DNA from: Anoplolepis gracilipes
Taxonomy: Eukaryota; Arthropoda; Insecta; Hymenoptera; Formicidae
Direction: 5' to 3'
Assembly (NCBI RefSeq): GCF_047496725.1
Contig: NC_132981.1
Span: 4,182,001 to 4,246,000, forward strand
DNA length: 64,000 nt
The stretch's first letter is position 1. Every line of letters begins with the position of its first letter. The translations under genes and the position numbers were made by a program. Below are positions 27,965 to 42,109 of this stretch, piece after piece. A model generated the notes under the pieces. It saw only the letters and a list, made by a program, of their open reading frames with translations, searched no databases and was not told the DNA's origin.

Positions 27965-30900
27965 GTGAATGTACGATTTCATGTCGAGGTATTGACAAAA
28001 ATCCCGAATCTTTATTTGACAAATTATAATATATCGCACGTAAGCCGGCCACTTGCGGTGATTAATCGGTCATTCGCAGATTCCACGCAGATTGCCCGGT
28101 TCCTAATTTGTCCCCGGAATTATGGCAATTTACTCCCCTTCAACTCCCCTTCGAAATCACATCCGCCGCGAAAATGAAGCTAATTCGTCCTCCCGCGGGT
28201 TCTCATAGTATTTCCACGACCCGCGAAAGTAGGGGAACTTGGTAAACCGATAATCTATATGCAAGCTACCTATGCGCGTCTATCCACCACGAATTAACGT
28301 TATTATCTCGAGAATCTATTCTTCCTCGCGAACACGGGCGAGAAGAAACGGCAGGATCTACAAATTCGTGATCCGCAAACAATTAACGTCACGTTACGTT
28401 ACGAATGATAGAGGACGGCGATTTTGTCCCTCGACTGCGGTAAAATCCTTTATCCGATCTCACATTAATCTATAGAGACCACGTAAATTCAATTATCCGT
28501 ACGACAGAGTGACCGCGTTCTTTGACGGTGCATTAAAAAAAGTAAAGAAATCAAATAACATCATTTTAATCTTTGAATTTTATATTTTGAATATCCTTTA
28601 GAATTAATATAATAAAAGGAGGCTTTACAAGCGTAAATAAAAACAATGTTTAAAGAAAAAGAATTCAAAGGCTATAGCCGGATAAGCATACAAAAAGTGC
28701 CCCTGGCCGAGTTTTCGAATAATACTTGGTCTGTCATTTCCTTATTATAAAAAAAAATTTTCCTCGAAATTTCAGCTCCTTAACTTTATTATTTCCTGAG
28801 TTATCGAGCAAAATGTCATTTTCAGTTTTTATTTTTCTTTTCTGTAAATATTTGAGATAATCTCATATCGATTTTTCTCTAAATACTTATCAACGACACA
28901 TAAAAAAATATTTTTTCATTAATCTCGAATAAAAATTCAATTTTTTAAAAAAGACTAAAATTAAGAAATGGCCTTTTTAACATGTTCCTTTCAAAGTTCA
29001 ATCATCAAACTTTTAGAGAATATTCTTTTTATATGTCTCAATACTCTCAAATATTTTCAATTTTTTAGCCTTTATTCAGACATTTCGATCTTTTTTTTTT
29101 TTTTTTACATCAGGCATACATATCGATTGTGGAAAACATGCCTCAAATTTGAGAGTTTTCGTCCTTCATTTAATCTATACTTTCTATCTCTCTCTCTCTC
29201 TTATGAGAGTCGTATTTTATTATTGCCTGATAAACAGTTTCTGACCTTGTAGTCTTCACTTGCGCGTTTGACTCGGTGCGAGACGGTTGTACACGCATTG
29301 TCTCGCATACTAGTGTTTGTGATGGATCTCCTTTCAGCTTCTTTATATTTTTTAATCTTGCCATTATGGCGTTGCATTTAAGAGTGCATTTGAGTATACA
29401 TTTCTACATTTTAAATTGTGTAATGGGAGGCCGCTAGGGGACTCATTAAATCATATGTAATCAAGCAATTGTAAGTGATCATACTGTTTATTTATTATTT
29501 TTGTATCTCCGAGGATGGTCCGAAGAAGGACCGAAACGTCTGAATAAATTTCAATTTTTTTTCTTTAAACATTGTTTTTATTTACGCTTTTACATTTTGC
29601 GTTCGGCTCTTAAAGTCCCTTTTTATTGTATTAGTTTATTTCTGAATTGAAAGCCTATTAGCTTTTATTATTCCTTTAGAATTATTGTTTGTTATACATA
29701 ACATCTTGTAGATAAAAATTCCTTCAGTATTAAAACAATAAAAAAAAACAATATAGATAAAAATAATGGATTTAATGCAAATTTTTTTTTTTGCGAAAAT
29801 TTGTCATTAAAATTGTTTGGCTCTATTTATATATTACTTCGACTTCATGCCAGTACGATAAAGTTTAATAATTCTGCTAATATTTTGAGACAATATCTAC
29901 GAGAAAGTACACACGTGAGACTGATAAGTCGCTGCGTGTCGTGAAAGAAGACATCGTCGTATCTGCATAATGTCCGCTATCATAGCAGGAGGATAAATCG
30001 CCCCAACGTGGTCCACGGTAGCGTCTCTCGATCGCGACGCGACGTGTTTCCTCTTCCGTCGATTTACTAGCTCTACTTGCGATTTATAGTTCCTATTAGA
30101 TTGCCAAGAGCAAAGGCACGGATGGCAAACGGCGCGGCGGCCCGATGGATCCCGGGATGGGATCGAAATGGCGGAGAAGGCCTGAGGAATGATATCGGGA
30201 CGAACGAGAGACCCTTAAAACGAATGTCTTCTATTTAATCTGGCTGGCGGATTTAGGAGGACCCATCGTGCGCTGCCGCTCCAATTGACGACTAACGAAC
30301 GGCCGGCGCGTCCCTTGGAATTTGTTTCCTCTTTGCAATGACCCTTATTAGTTACGGGAGAACGCCTTTTCAGCAAACGCGTATATGTATACACATCGCG
30401 CGGAGAAACCAATTTTTTTAGAATCTGCAATCTCTGGAAGAGATTGTCAAGCGGAACGAAATATTGTTGCAGGTGAAGAAGAAGAAGAGGATATAGAAGA
30501 CGAACTGAGTCCGGTGTACACGACGGATGAATTAAACGAATTGGTGAGCAAGACAAATTAATATATATATATAATGCCTCTTTTCTAAATTTATACATAT
30601 AGTTTGTTATTTATATTTCAAATCAAATTAAATAATATTAAATTTTTTTTTTTTTTAAATATCAAAACAATACTTGTTTTGATATTTATTTTATTTCGGA
30701 AAAATATAAAATCTCTCGATCGTATAAATGTTTGCAGATAATATTCAAGAAATTATGTTATATAATTATTATAATATAAATATTATATAAATATATAACT
30801 ATTAGAATTATAATAATTATTGTAATGAAAATATTATATAATAATCGATGACGTTGAGAAAAAAAAAATTTAATTTATACATTTATATCAAACGAGAAAC

Positions 30901-33900
30901 TCGAGGAAAAACTTCTTTCAGATTCAGAGTGTTAAGGATATGACGACGCTGAGCGGTCTGACGGACAACGATTGGACGTGGAAATGCGTTATGGACATCC
31001 GCGAGTTCTTCCACGACCCAAGCATTCCGGTCCTCTGCGTCTATCACGTGGACGGTGACCTGACCACAGAATTTTCATTTCCTACGGTACCCGTGCACGA
31101 GCTAACCTACTTCGTGAGACAGCCCAACGAGATTCTCTATCCGGAGAACTTTCGCGAGCGCATTCTCTTCGGGTCGTTGAACGACAAGGTGGAGAGCCAT
31201 ATACTGGGCGTCATCCAAAACGTGCTCGCGCCGATCTTCTTCACAATCGAAACTTGGCCGGACAGTATCCTTCCGCTCTCTTCTATCCTCTCTACTATCT
31301 CTCCGTTATCTGTTATTGCATTTCTGTCAAACTACCCAATTAATTCGCGCAACTAAATGCGAAAAGTTTCACGAGTAGCACGAGATGCGAATTCGCGAAA
31401 CGAAGGGATATATAATGATAGGCCAAGGGAAAAGGCTTGCAAAGTTTTCTCATTTTTTCCCCTCTCCCTTTCCTCTCTTTTTGTTTTGTTTCGGCAAATA
31501 ATGTACGTGTACAGATCGCGAGTTACGGAACTTTAATTGGGTCCAGGCGCGATATCCAGTTTTCTTGCGGCTCCTCGAGTGACCCACTTGAGACCGCGCT
31601 TTGCCGTGCGATGTAAATTCTGTTTAACTTTCAAATTCCGCGTTCCGCGACCGGTTGATTTTACAGTCGATGGTGATTTAAAGTTTTTCGCGGATTTAAA
31701 TGTACGTTTAAAAAGCTTCACTGTCGAAGGACGCCCAAGGGAGACATCGTGCGTTTTATTTCCCGCGTTCAAATCCGTTGATTCAATCCGTGATATACTG
31801 ATATATGATCGATTTTTGTGCAGCTATTTTAATCTAATCGAGCCAATTGGATTTTTGGATATGCTTGTCATAGTCAACTTTACTTCACGTGTGGCCTAGT
31901 TTTCTTGTTACATAACACGGATAATTAGTATGCTGTCTTAATACATATTATGTTTATATTATTTTTAATATTATGAATTTAAATGTCCTTTTACTATAAC
32001 GTTTCTTATATTTTAATATTTATAATCTATCTCAATAATTATAACAGGTTCTTTTCTATAAATTGATGTAAATCTTGAAAATGTCCATCCCTAATTTAGG
32101 TGTCAGTTGCGATGGCACGATAATCCTGTATGCATACAGAATGATCGATGAGTGCCTGTAGTGTCAATCCGTGATAAAGGAACTCTGGCCAACCGATCTC
32201 ACAATGCCAAGGGCGATCATCGCGATCGTCCATAGTTGCTCTGGCTTAAGGTCATAACAATCTAACGTGATGACATTACCAACTGAATTTCCAACTTTAG
32301 TACTGCAATCCCGTTACCGCAATGCACGACACAAAGTTCCGGACCGTCCGCGGGATGGGCGGCGGAAAAGCGGGGACACCAGGGAATTGCATGAAGTTAT
32401 TATTACCATAATTTTCGGCTAAATGCACTGCACAACTCACCGTCGCTGGTAAATCCAGCGTCGATGTTTGCCTACGTACGCGAACGGGATTATTCCGCTG
32501 TCGAGTTAGAAACGATTGCATTCGTGAACAGGAGCCACTTCATTATTTCTAATGGATCCTGAGCGGATTTTAACCTGATCGAAGCGTCGCTTTGCTAATT
32601 GTACATCAAAACGTTCAGCAACCTCGTCTGCGTATTCGTGTTTTTTTTTCATTTTCCGCAAGATATTTCAGAGATTATTAATTCAGGTTAATTAATAATT
32701 TAAATTTCTATATAAATGTGTAATTACTTTTTGTAGAAAAATTCTCTATTCATTAATTTTTTCGCAGAAAAACATTTATAAAATGTACATATTAAATTTT
32801 AATAATAAATTTTATGAGGTTACGGCATATATAATAAAAGAAATGTATAGCATTTTATTCTCAATACGTCCTGTTAAAATTTAAATAAATTATTTGAATT
32901 TAAATGCAAAACCTATTGCAATCTTTTTCCAATTTTTCGATAAGATCTACACAGTCGCACCGTTCGATTATAAATTGATGTGACAATGACAAGCTAGTCG
33001 ATCATTCCGATATACAGTGGGCAATTCAGTTCAATAAATCTCCATCAGTGGGTATGTAGCGGTCGTGTACACGCTGCAATTTCACGTGATGGACGTCGGG
33101 ATGGCGGGAATAAAAAATGATAGTATCGGGAGCAGTGCTATAACTAGGTTTCTCGGTGTCGTATCACGTTCTTGGATTTTCTCTTCCTTAATCGTGCCGA
33201 AACACATGTGTGAAAGCGGACTTCTGCACCAAACTGGACACCTTTCTGTGCAATTTAACGGACCTCACGTACAAAATGCTGGGCTTAACCGTGATATATG
33301 TACCTCTGGAGAGTAGGGAGTTCACCGTGGAGGAGGGTAGCACCGATAAGGAGTTGGTGAAGAGACTGGAGGGTGTGGTGGCCCACTGGAACACCCAAAT
33401 CAAAATAGCCCTCTCTGATCATGAACAGGTGACTCCGCACGAGTTGCTATGCCTCGACGACGAATATGACTTCTGGACTTATCGATGTAACTGCTTATTC
33501 CTAAGAAAAGACATAGTAACTACGAGGATAAAATCGCGCGTTTCCCAATAATATATATATATCCGCAAGATTTTCTAGGAGGGATAAAAGTTTTCTCTAA
33601 TGCGGAACGTTTTAGCAAAAATCCTTTTGTCACGAGTACTTTTATAGAATTACGAAGAAACTTATGTCATTTTAAAGCATTCAATCACAGTAAAACGAAC
33701 GTAGAATGTAAAATTATTTTGTGCATTTATTAGTTTTATCTGTACCGTACACATTTATAAATAAGCGAACAAATTTATTTTAAACTTTTGAGAAGATTTT
33801 ATTCAGCTACGGCATAATTTGATTTATTTAATGTGCGATATTTTTTTTTTTTTTTAGACGACAACTTGTGTGGCTTGAATCACCAGTTGCAGAAGAGCAC

Positions 33901-36900
33901 GGTGGAGCTCATTATTGGCATATTATTGGCTGCGCAGTCCACTTACATACGGCAGTTCTTGATGTTGAAGGACGAAATCGAGCACGATACCGTCGAGGCA
34001 AAATCGAACATCGAGTTCCTGAGTATTCTGAAGGACACTTCTGCCGAATTGAAGACTAGCACGACTCCCGCGAGCGTGGCTCAATATCTGCCAAAAATGA
34101 TGCATCTCTTTAGAACGATTTGGCTAAACTCCCCGTATTACAATACACGCGAGAGGATAAGCAATCTTTTCAGCGCGCTCAGCAATCAGATCGTTATCAT
34201 GTGCAAAGACTTCATCAACCTGGCAGACATATTTGCGGGACGGACTAGAAAAAATATAAACTTGTTGAACGAGTGCATCAAACTGTGCAAGGATTACAAG
34301 ACTCTTTATTATCAGGTAAATTATGAATAATTCTAATAACTCGTGTAATTAATAAAAGATAAACTAAATAAATTTTCTGTTAAATGGCAAATATTTTCCT
34401 TTTTGTAAGCAAAAAGTTCTAAAAAAGTTTTAATTAAACTGTCGATGAAGTCTTTAATAATTATGTATTAACATGAAATGTGTAGATGTGATAGGCACGA
34501 GTAATTAAAAAATTTTTTGCATAACCAAAATAAATAATTAAAAAATTTGTTGTATAAAATTAGCCTCTATAAAATATCTTATGTTATCTGTTTTTACAAA
34601 AATTTAACATTTTGTTTATATATTTTATATATTGATATTAAATTATTCGGTATTTTGTTTATGTAAAATATTTTTTAATTATTCATGTGTATCACATCTA
34701 CATATTTCATGTCAATATATAATTATTAAATATTTTATCAACAGTTTAATTAAAACTTTTTCTCGAATTTTTGCTTACAGAGAAAAAAATATTTTAGTTT
34801 AACTTTTATTAATTACACAATTTATAAAAGCTATTATATAATAATTATAATAATGACATATATTTACATATAGTTTTTAGGTTTATTTGCACGTATTTAT
34901 TTTAATAGTTAATATTGTAAGTCAATGTACCTTCCTCTAAAGTAACATGTGAGTTTAAAAGCTGGTTTGTGACCGTATACACGAAAAGCGTATAAAACGT
35001 GGTACTTTATGCTATCTGCAAATTCACCTTCCACAAGCGGTGAGTTAAACTCCCATTAAATTATGTGTGCACAGTTACTTTAGCTACTTAGACCCCTCGT
35101 TGGACAACGCGAGGAGATGAAGCTCTCCGTTAATGCGGAGGAGTTACAAAGTGATTTCGGTTTTCAGCAGTAATTATGATTGGAAATGATATAATTTTAA
35201 GTGTAACGACGCACAACCAACGAGAAACTATCTCCGCAAAGTAGTTTCCTGTGAGTTTAGAGTCACAGATAAACGATGTCTAACGAAATGAAAATTTAAA
35301 GATGGAGTAGCGTGTAATCGGTTTTAAAACGTTGTCCCTAAAAGTAACAAAACAGCTGAATAAAAAAAGAGCTTTCTCTTCAAGTAGAGATCGCAATATA
35401 ACAAGGACTTACGTTCCTCTCGTGGGTAGATAAGCTGGAATAGAGGTGGGAATTGGGAAACGATGTGACGATGCGCCGGCTCTGCCGACTACTTGTTCTC
35501 GAGTTGCAGCACGCCATGTGTGCCCGAAGGGATAGGTGACACGACTCCTTAGACTTTTGTGCTGAAATCCGTGCAATCGCATTACGTACCGTTTTACGGG
35601 TCGCTAACGCGCGTGTCCACAGTTCTTCGCATTCTTACGTCACTCGAGCGGTTCCTCTCTTCGCGGATTACATATGCATATATCTCGTGTAAACAAGTAC
35701 TTGTAAAATATTTATTTTCTTTTTAAATATATATATCTTAAAAGATATTTTCGCGAAATTATAAAGAGATTTTAATTTGCATTTTTGTATATACAAAATA
35801 TAACACATATATAATATTCTAATAAAATATAAATTTTTTTTTACACCATATTCCCTTCTATAATCTTCAGATCGCGAGCGCTCACATCGATCTCACACAC
35901 CACCCCTGGGACTTAGACACGGGGAATATATTTCGTTACATCGACGTTTTCATCGGCAGGTGTCAGGATATGATCGAGATTTGTCAAGCGATGATTGATT
36001 TTGCAAGGTTCAAATAATATACACCGTAGAGACAACTAGCAAATATATGCTATATACTATATGTGGTTTTTTTTTTTTTTTACTTTTATTCTTCATTCAA
36101 ACAATATTTTCTTTTAATAAATGTAGCTGTCATATGCATTCAGAATAATTCAGATTTGATTTCTACTGTTTTTCAATAAATGCGAAATATAATAATTTGC
36201 ACAGTGATATTTGTGAATAACGCGATTTTTCAACGATAGATTGGACGAGACCGCTCAGATTTTAAGCCCCAAATTCAGTGGTACAAATGGTGAAGAGCAC
36301 GAAAGAGTGTGTCAAAAGGTTGAAAGACTCTTTTATGAAGCTTTGAACGAAATCGAGGCCAATTCGCACAAGATTTTCGCCATTCACGAATCTACGTGGC
36401 ACGATGATATGATCATATTTCGTAACGAAATGAGAGATTTAGAGATAATGATCGAAAACTTGATGGCCACCGTTTTCATGAACGTTAATAATGTTCAAGA
36501 GGGAATCGAGGATCTACGAAGTTTCTACAATTATTTGAATCGCAGCAATTTAAAGTCGCTTTTCGACAGTAAAAATACCAGCGTAAGGAGAAATAAACGG
36601 TTTATAAATATACTTGTTTTCAACAAAAATCAATCGCATTCGTAATCATTTTGATTTCTTTTTGGCAAAAATAATGAGTAAATAATTGTTATTGTGAGAA
36701 AAAATTTGTGAAAAAATCTAAAAAAAATATAAAATTCTTGTTACTTTATTCTAATAATTTCATACAAGGAGAGTTTTATAAAAAAAAAAAGAAAATCTAA
36801 AACTTTATGCAAGAGAAGATGTACATGTTAAACTTGTATTTTTACCAGTAGTATTGAATTGTTTCAAATATTTATTATACTTAATATATTTAATAAATAT

Positions 36901-39900
36901 TATTTAATAATAATATTTAATAATATTTAATATGTAATATTTAATTTAAATTATCAGAATAATATAAATAACATTCGAAACTAACAACTTTCAATATTTC
37001 TGCTCAGGTATGGCAAATCTTTGCCGACGATATTCAACGGACAAAGCAGGAGGTCCTGAACGAGAGGGAAGAATATCCTTCGATTACACCTTACTACGCC
37101 GGCAGAGCGTTGAATCTTCGTCTGAAAGGTGACCGTCTGCTATCGACGCGTAGGATGCTGCAGGAGGCCGAGTGGATGCCCTATTGCGGCATGAGCGAGG
37201 AGATCTATCATCAGGAAGACATCGTGATCAAGTCCATCGAGGATTCCATGAAGGATCTGCATACGAAATGGGTGCACGATGTCGGTGAAAATCCGCGAGC
37301 GCGGCTCGATCGTTGCCTGATGCGGCATAGCGAAACGAAATCCGACCTGCTGGAGTGTAATATCGACCCTAATATCCTGAATCTCTGTCGCGAGTGTTCC
37401 TATTGGATCAGCCTGCGATTCAACATACCCGTGAACATACAAGTGATATACGATAAGTGGAGCACGATACACTTTATATACGAGAGCGTCCTCGCCGTCA
37501 CATTGGCATACAACAGGATTATTGAATGTTCGTTGATTTCAATAATTATTTGCCATATAGGTAATACAAGGTAGCCTGTTAAAGCTGACATTAATAGAAA
37601 GTTTTCTCTTTTGATCAAACAATATATTTATAGTGAAATTTTATTTCAACATAGAAGTTCCTTAAAATTCAATGATACAAGTATGATCAATTAAAAATAT
37701 TTCTCGATCGTTCTTAAATGATTTCTTAACAAAATTTGAAATATTTAACTTTTAATATAATAATTTCTAATCAAATTTTCTTTAAAAATTTATTAAATTA
37801 AATATTATTAGAAGATATAATTATCTTATTAATTATCTAATACATATCATATCTATATAATACATATACACGTAAATTTGCAGTAACTAAGTTTCTTAAG
37901 CTGTATAAACTATGTACTTTGGTTAAAATGCGAATGCTTGTGCAAATGTTTATAATAATAGGATTTAAAGAAAGCACATAAGCGGTAAAAACGATATTCT
38001 CTGCATTTGCAGTCACACACGATAATTTCTTTTCCACGGTAACAAAATATTCTTGCAACGTAACGAAACTTGTATTTTTCAGCATTGTCGCTGACAGAAC
38101 GTGCGTTGTTTCGCGAATTAATTCGGCAGCTCGACCGGAAGATCAATCCCGGCTTAACCAAGCTGACGTGGAACACGGATTACGTGGACTCGTATATTGA
38201 GGATTGTTTCAACGAAACGGCCAATGTACGCTTAGAGCCTCTTACCTTGTCCATGTGCGAAATCCATGTAAATTCATGCAATATGTACGGGACGCCTCGC
38301 GGTAAAATTTAATTTTGAACTGCCCGCGAGAAGTCCTCTCGCTATCTACCTGCGTTTGAACAATTAATTACAAACTCTGTGTAACGTAGAAACGGAATAA
38401 TTACGATGCGATGAATACGCATATGTAGGACATTGTAACAGAACATCGAGTTCAGTACACATTAAGTTATTGTCTCTTTTGTATCCTTATTTTTTTCCGA
38501 AGAAATTATCATATTCTCTTTCTTCATTATTTCTTTCTCTTTTCAAACAACGCATGCTAAAATTAAAAGGCAAACGTAATTAACTGTCAGTTTAGTAAAA
38601 TACGTATAAACAAAATAGCAAATAAATATATTTATTATTTATTATTCTAGCTTCAAGAGTTTATAGACACTTATAAGAACTTGAATTCTGAGATTATAAG
38701 AATCTGCGAGAATACCTGTGACACTCCCATGATCAAGATAAGAGTTAATTACACATACACATTGCCCGTATTAAAAAAGGAACTCTTGCACGTACGGTAG
38801 GATTTTCCATTTCGTATTACGCTACGGCAACTCCAGACGCGTGACTGAAACTTAATGTTTGCTAAACGAGCATCGGTCGAACTTTCTCACTTTCCAGAGA
38901 CGAGACGTTCCAAGTTATGACTCAAAGACTCAATATGATATTTCTATATATCATGGAGATTTATGAAGGCTTCAAAAATGTGATGGAAGAGGTATAATTT
39001 TTTATGCTACTGCGAGAAATTGAGTAAATATAAAAAAAGATATCATTTCTCTATTATTATAATATAATTAAATAATATGTCATATTATTACTGTGTTATA
39101 TAGTATACACATTAAAAAATTATCTTTTCAAAAAGGACCATCGAGTCTATATACTTGTCTAAAGATACTGATATACAAAAAAGTATTGTTTTGTGATTAC
39201 CATCAATTTATAAGCAATTTAGAATTACTTTATTTCGCGTAAAACACATTTTATACGATCTCTATTGTTTGAAAGAAAATTTATTTTATGTAAAAATTTT
39301 CTCATAAAGTAGGTCTTATTATATTAAATGCTGTTAAGAAGTCAAATAGGTTTCGATTAACATAGTATAAAAAATATCAAACAACTATAAAATCTAGCCA
39401 TTTAGAACAAATCAGTTTTGCTCAAATAGCCGTACGATATTTTAAATGTATTATTGAAATAATATAAAAGAAATGTCGCAAGAGAAACTAAAGTTTAAAA
39501 GTCTGACGCGTTTAGATTATATCAACATGTGTGCTATTCTGGAGATTATATTTTTATTATCCTATCATATCCCATCATATTCTTTTATATATACTTTTTG
39601 ATATATCTAGCGCTATATTCCGAAGAAATTTTTTACTAAAGCGTGTTTAAAAATTTACTGAAATATATACGGCAAATTATTTTATTTTTTACCAGTTTCT
39701 ATAAACTCTTCAGCAAACGCCGCGAGGGAATTTTTGTTGGCTAGCAGCAAATTTCTGACAAGTTATGCAAAGTTGAATCTTTCTCGTAAAGACTCCGCAA
39801 ACGTAAAAATGACCAAATAGCTTCGACGAAAGAATATTCGCGGAGGAAACGGTGTACGTTGCACGCCCGCAGGCTACACAAAGCAATTCTCGTCTAACTA

Positions 39901-42060
39901 AAGTTGGAGAAGTAAAGAGCGTACTTACGGCAGATTCGTGTTAAGATATGTCGTTCCGTAACGTGACTGCCACAGTGAGCACGTGCCTTCTCGGTTAATT
40001 CAAAAAGTCTCCAAAGAGTCGCAGTCTCGCCGTAAGCGAGCATAACATGTTTGGTCTATTATCCTTTATCAGATCCATTATTATGTATCAATAAAATGAT
40101 TAAGTTAATATTAGAATATGAGTTATCTGAAATGAAAATATTCTATACCGTTTCGATATAGGATATATCGGATATTGCATTTTTTCAATAAGCATTACAT
40201 GAGGTAAACGTTTTTAATTTTTGAAAAAAATTTTAATTAAAATGTAAGCTTTAACAAATTGCTGTAAAAATCTGCCGTAAATTAAATTTTCCTTATCAAC
40301 TTTGACACACTCAGAATTGATAAGCATCTGTCAAATTTTTTTTTAACACGTAGACAGTCACCCTAATTTATTTCATATTTTCTAAAAATTCTTTAGTACT
40401 TTAATAGTTTTTCTTCCGCAATCTATCAATATATTTATATAATTTCTTTACTGCTTTCTTCTCAGAGCCATGAAGAATGGAAAGATTATTTGATAAAGAT
40501 TGATACAGTAATTGAGGAAGCCATGAGATTATGTTTGAAGAATTCTCTAACCATTATGTTTGAAGCTCTTCATGGTGCTGATACGACAGGACCCTCACTG
40601 CTTCTATTGGTGCAAGCATATATTATCGATAACAAAGTATGTTCGTAACTATCTGTAACATGTTTAACATACCGTGCAAGATATATTCCATGAAGTATTA
40701 CGTACATTGTTTAACTATAAAGGTCTCGCGTGTATAAGTTGATAACGATATATAATTTGGCATTTTCCAATCTAATAATAACGAGAATACTTGTCTAATC
40801 ATTTTTAAACTTTGTTATAAAAAAAGAAAAGAAAGCATGTATGTAATGTATTAAATAATAACTCCCTAAGTAGTTTACTTAGATTTATGATTTATCTCTA
40901 GATAAACTTTGTACCAGCCCTTTTGGAGATAGCTACAGTAATAGCAAATATTTCGAATATTTTGTTGGAGCCCTTGAAAGATGTTTCGCGACTAGTTAAG
41001 AAGTTTAAAATGCTTCGAGACAAGAGCTTTCCCTTTCCAAAGTTGTACAAGCAGGACAAAGAGCTGATTGAACTCCAACAGAAACTCAATAACGGTCGTA
41101 TCGTAAAGCTTTTTATGTACCTTCTCTTTTTCTTTTTTTTAAAATGATTTTTCCTACTTAATATTCTATATAATTAATGTATCAGACATTTTTCTATAAT
41201 GGCGTAGATAATTTTTATCTGCAACAAATATTATATTTTTATTTACCTATTAAAGGAGCAAACAAATCCTGAACTATTGATCTTATTAATGAAGAAATGC
41301 ATCATTATTTATGTGCTTTCATCTTCTTTTAAAATATATTATCTATATACATAATATAATCGACGCAACTTGATTAGATTATAATAGATACAATTTAAAA
41401 TTATAATGGAACGTATTATTAATTTTGTATTTAAAATTATAATGGAATATATTATTAATTTTAAATCGTCCTTTATATCAGAAATCGTTACTAATTTAAT
41501 TACAATTTTCACTCTCACTTTATTTTTCTAAAATTTATATTTAATAAGAATATGATTAATTTAAAATTAATAATTTAATATGTAATAGCAAGATATTCTT
41601 TTATTCATATTATTTATATTCTTACTAAGATAATAACAAGAGATATTATTATATTATATAATCTTAATTCGATATTATTTTAACTCTTCCATTTGAATAT
41701 TACATTTATTTTTATGCTATAGTAGAATAAACATATTAAATATTAATTTATCAATTTACAGAAGTAAGTTATTGTTTTGCTGAAGTGCAAAATTATCTCA
41801 AGATTTGGGAACCTTTCAAAGACGTATGGGAAATGAATAAAGATTTATACATACAAAGGTAATGCAAAAGAAAATTGCACTAAAATGATGATTAAAATAA
41901 TTTTTTTGCTCACGAGACTTTGAAAAATTTATTTAAAAAAGGTACATTATTTACATGTAATTCTATGTATTATCCAGTTTATATAAACACAATTATTACT
42001 TACAACTGTATAAAACTGAAAAATTCATTTAAACATATTATAATTTAATATTTTCATGAC

Positions 42061-42109
<49 letters not shown>

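Larger units (their letters stand above)
27160..30472 (+). other. DNAH2: DNAH2 intron 1
   Basis: The first and longest intron (3.3 kb). It contains a (TC)22 tract 40 nt after the donor, a (GA)21 tract, and the full 1.06-kb hammerhead-bearing retroposon copy. A GC-rich block at 29930-30420 just before exon 2 could hold regulatory sites. No nested gene seen. Confidence 0.7.
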
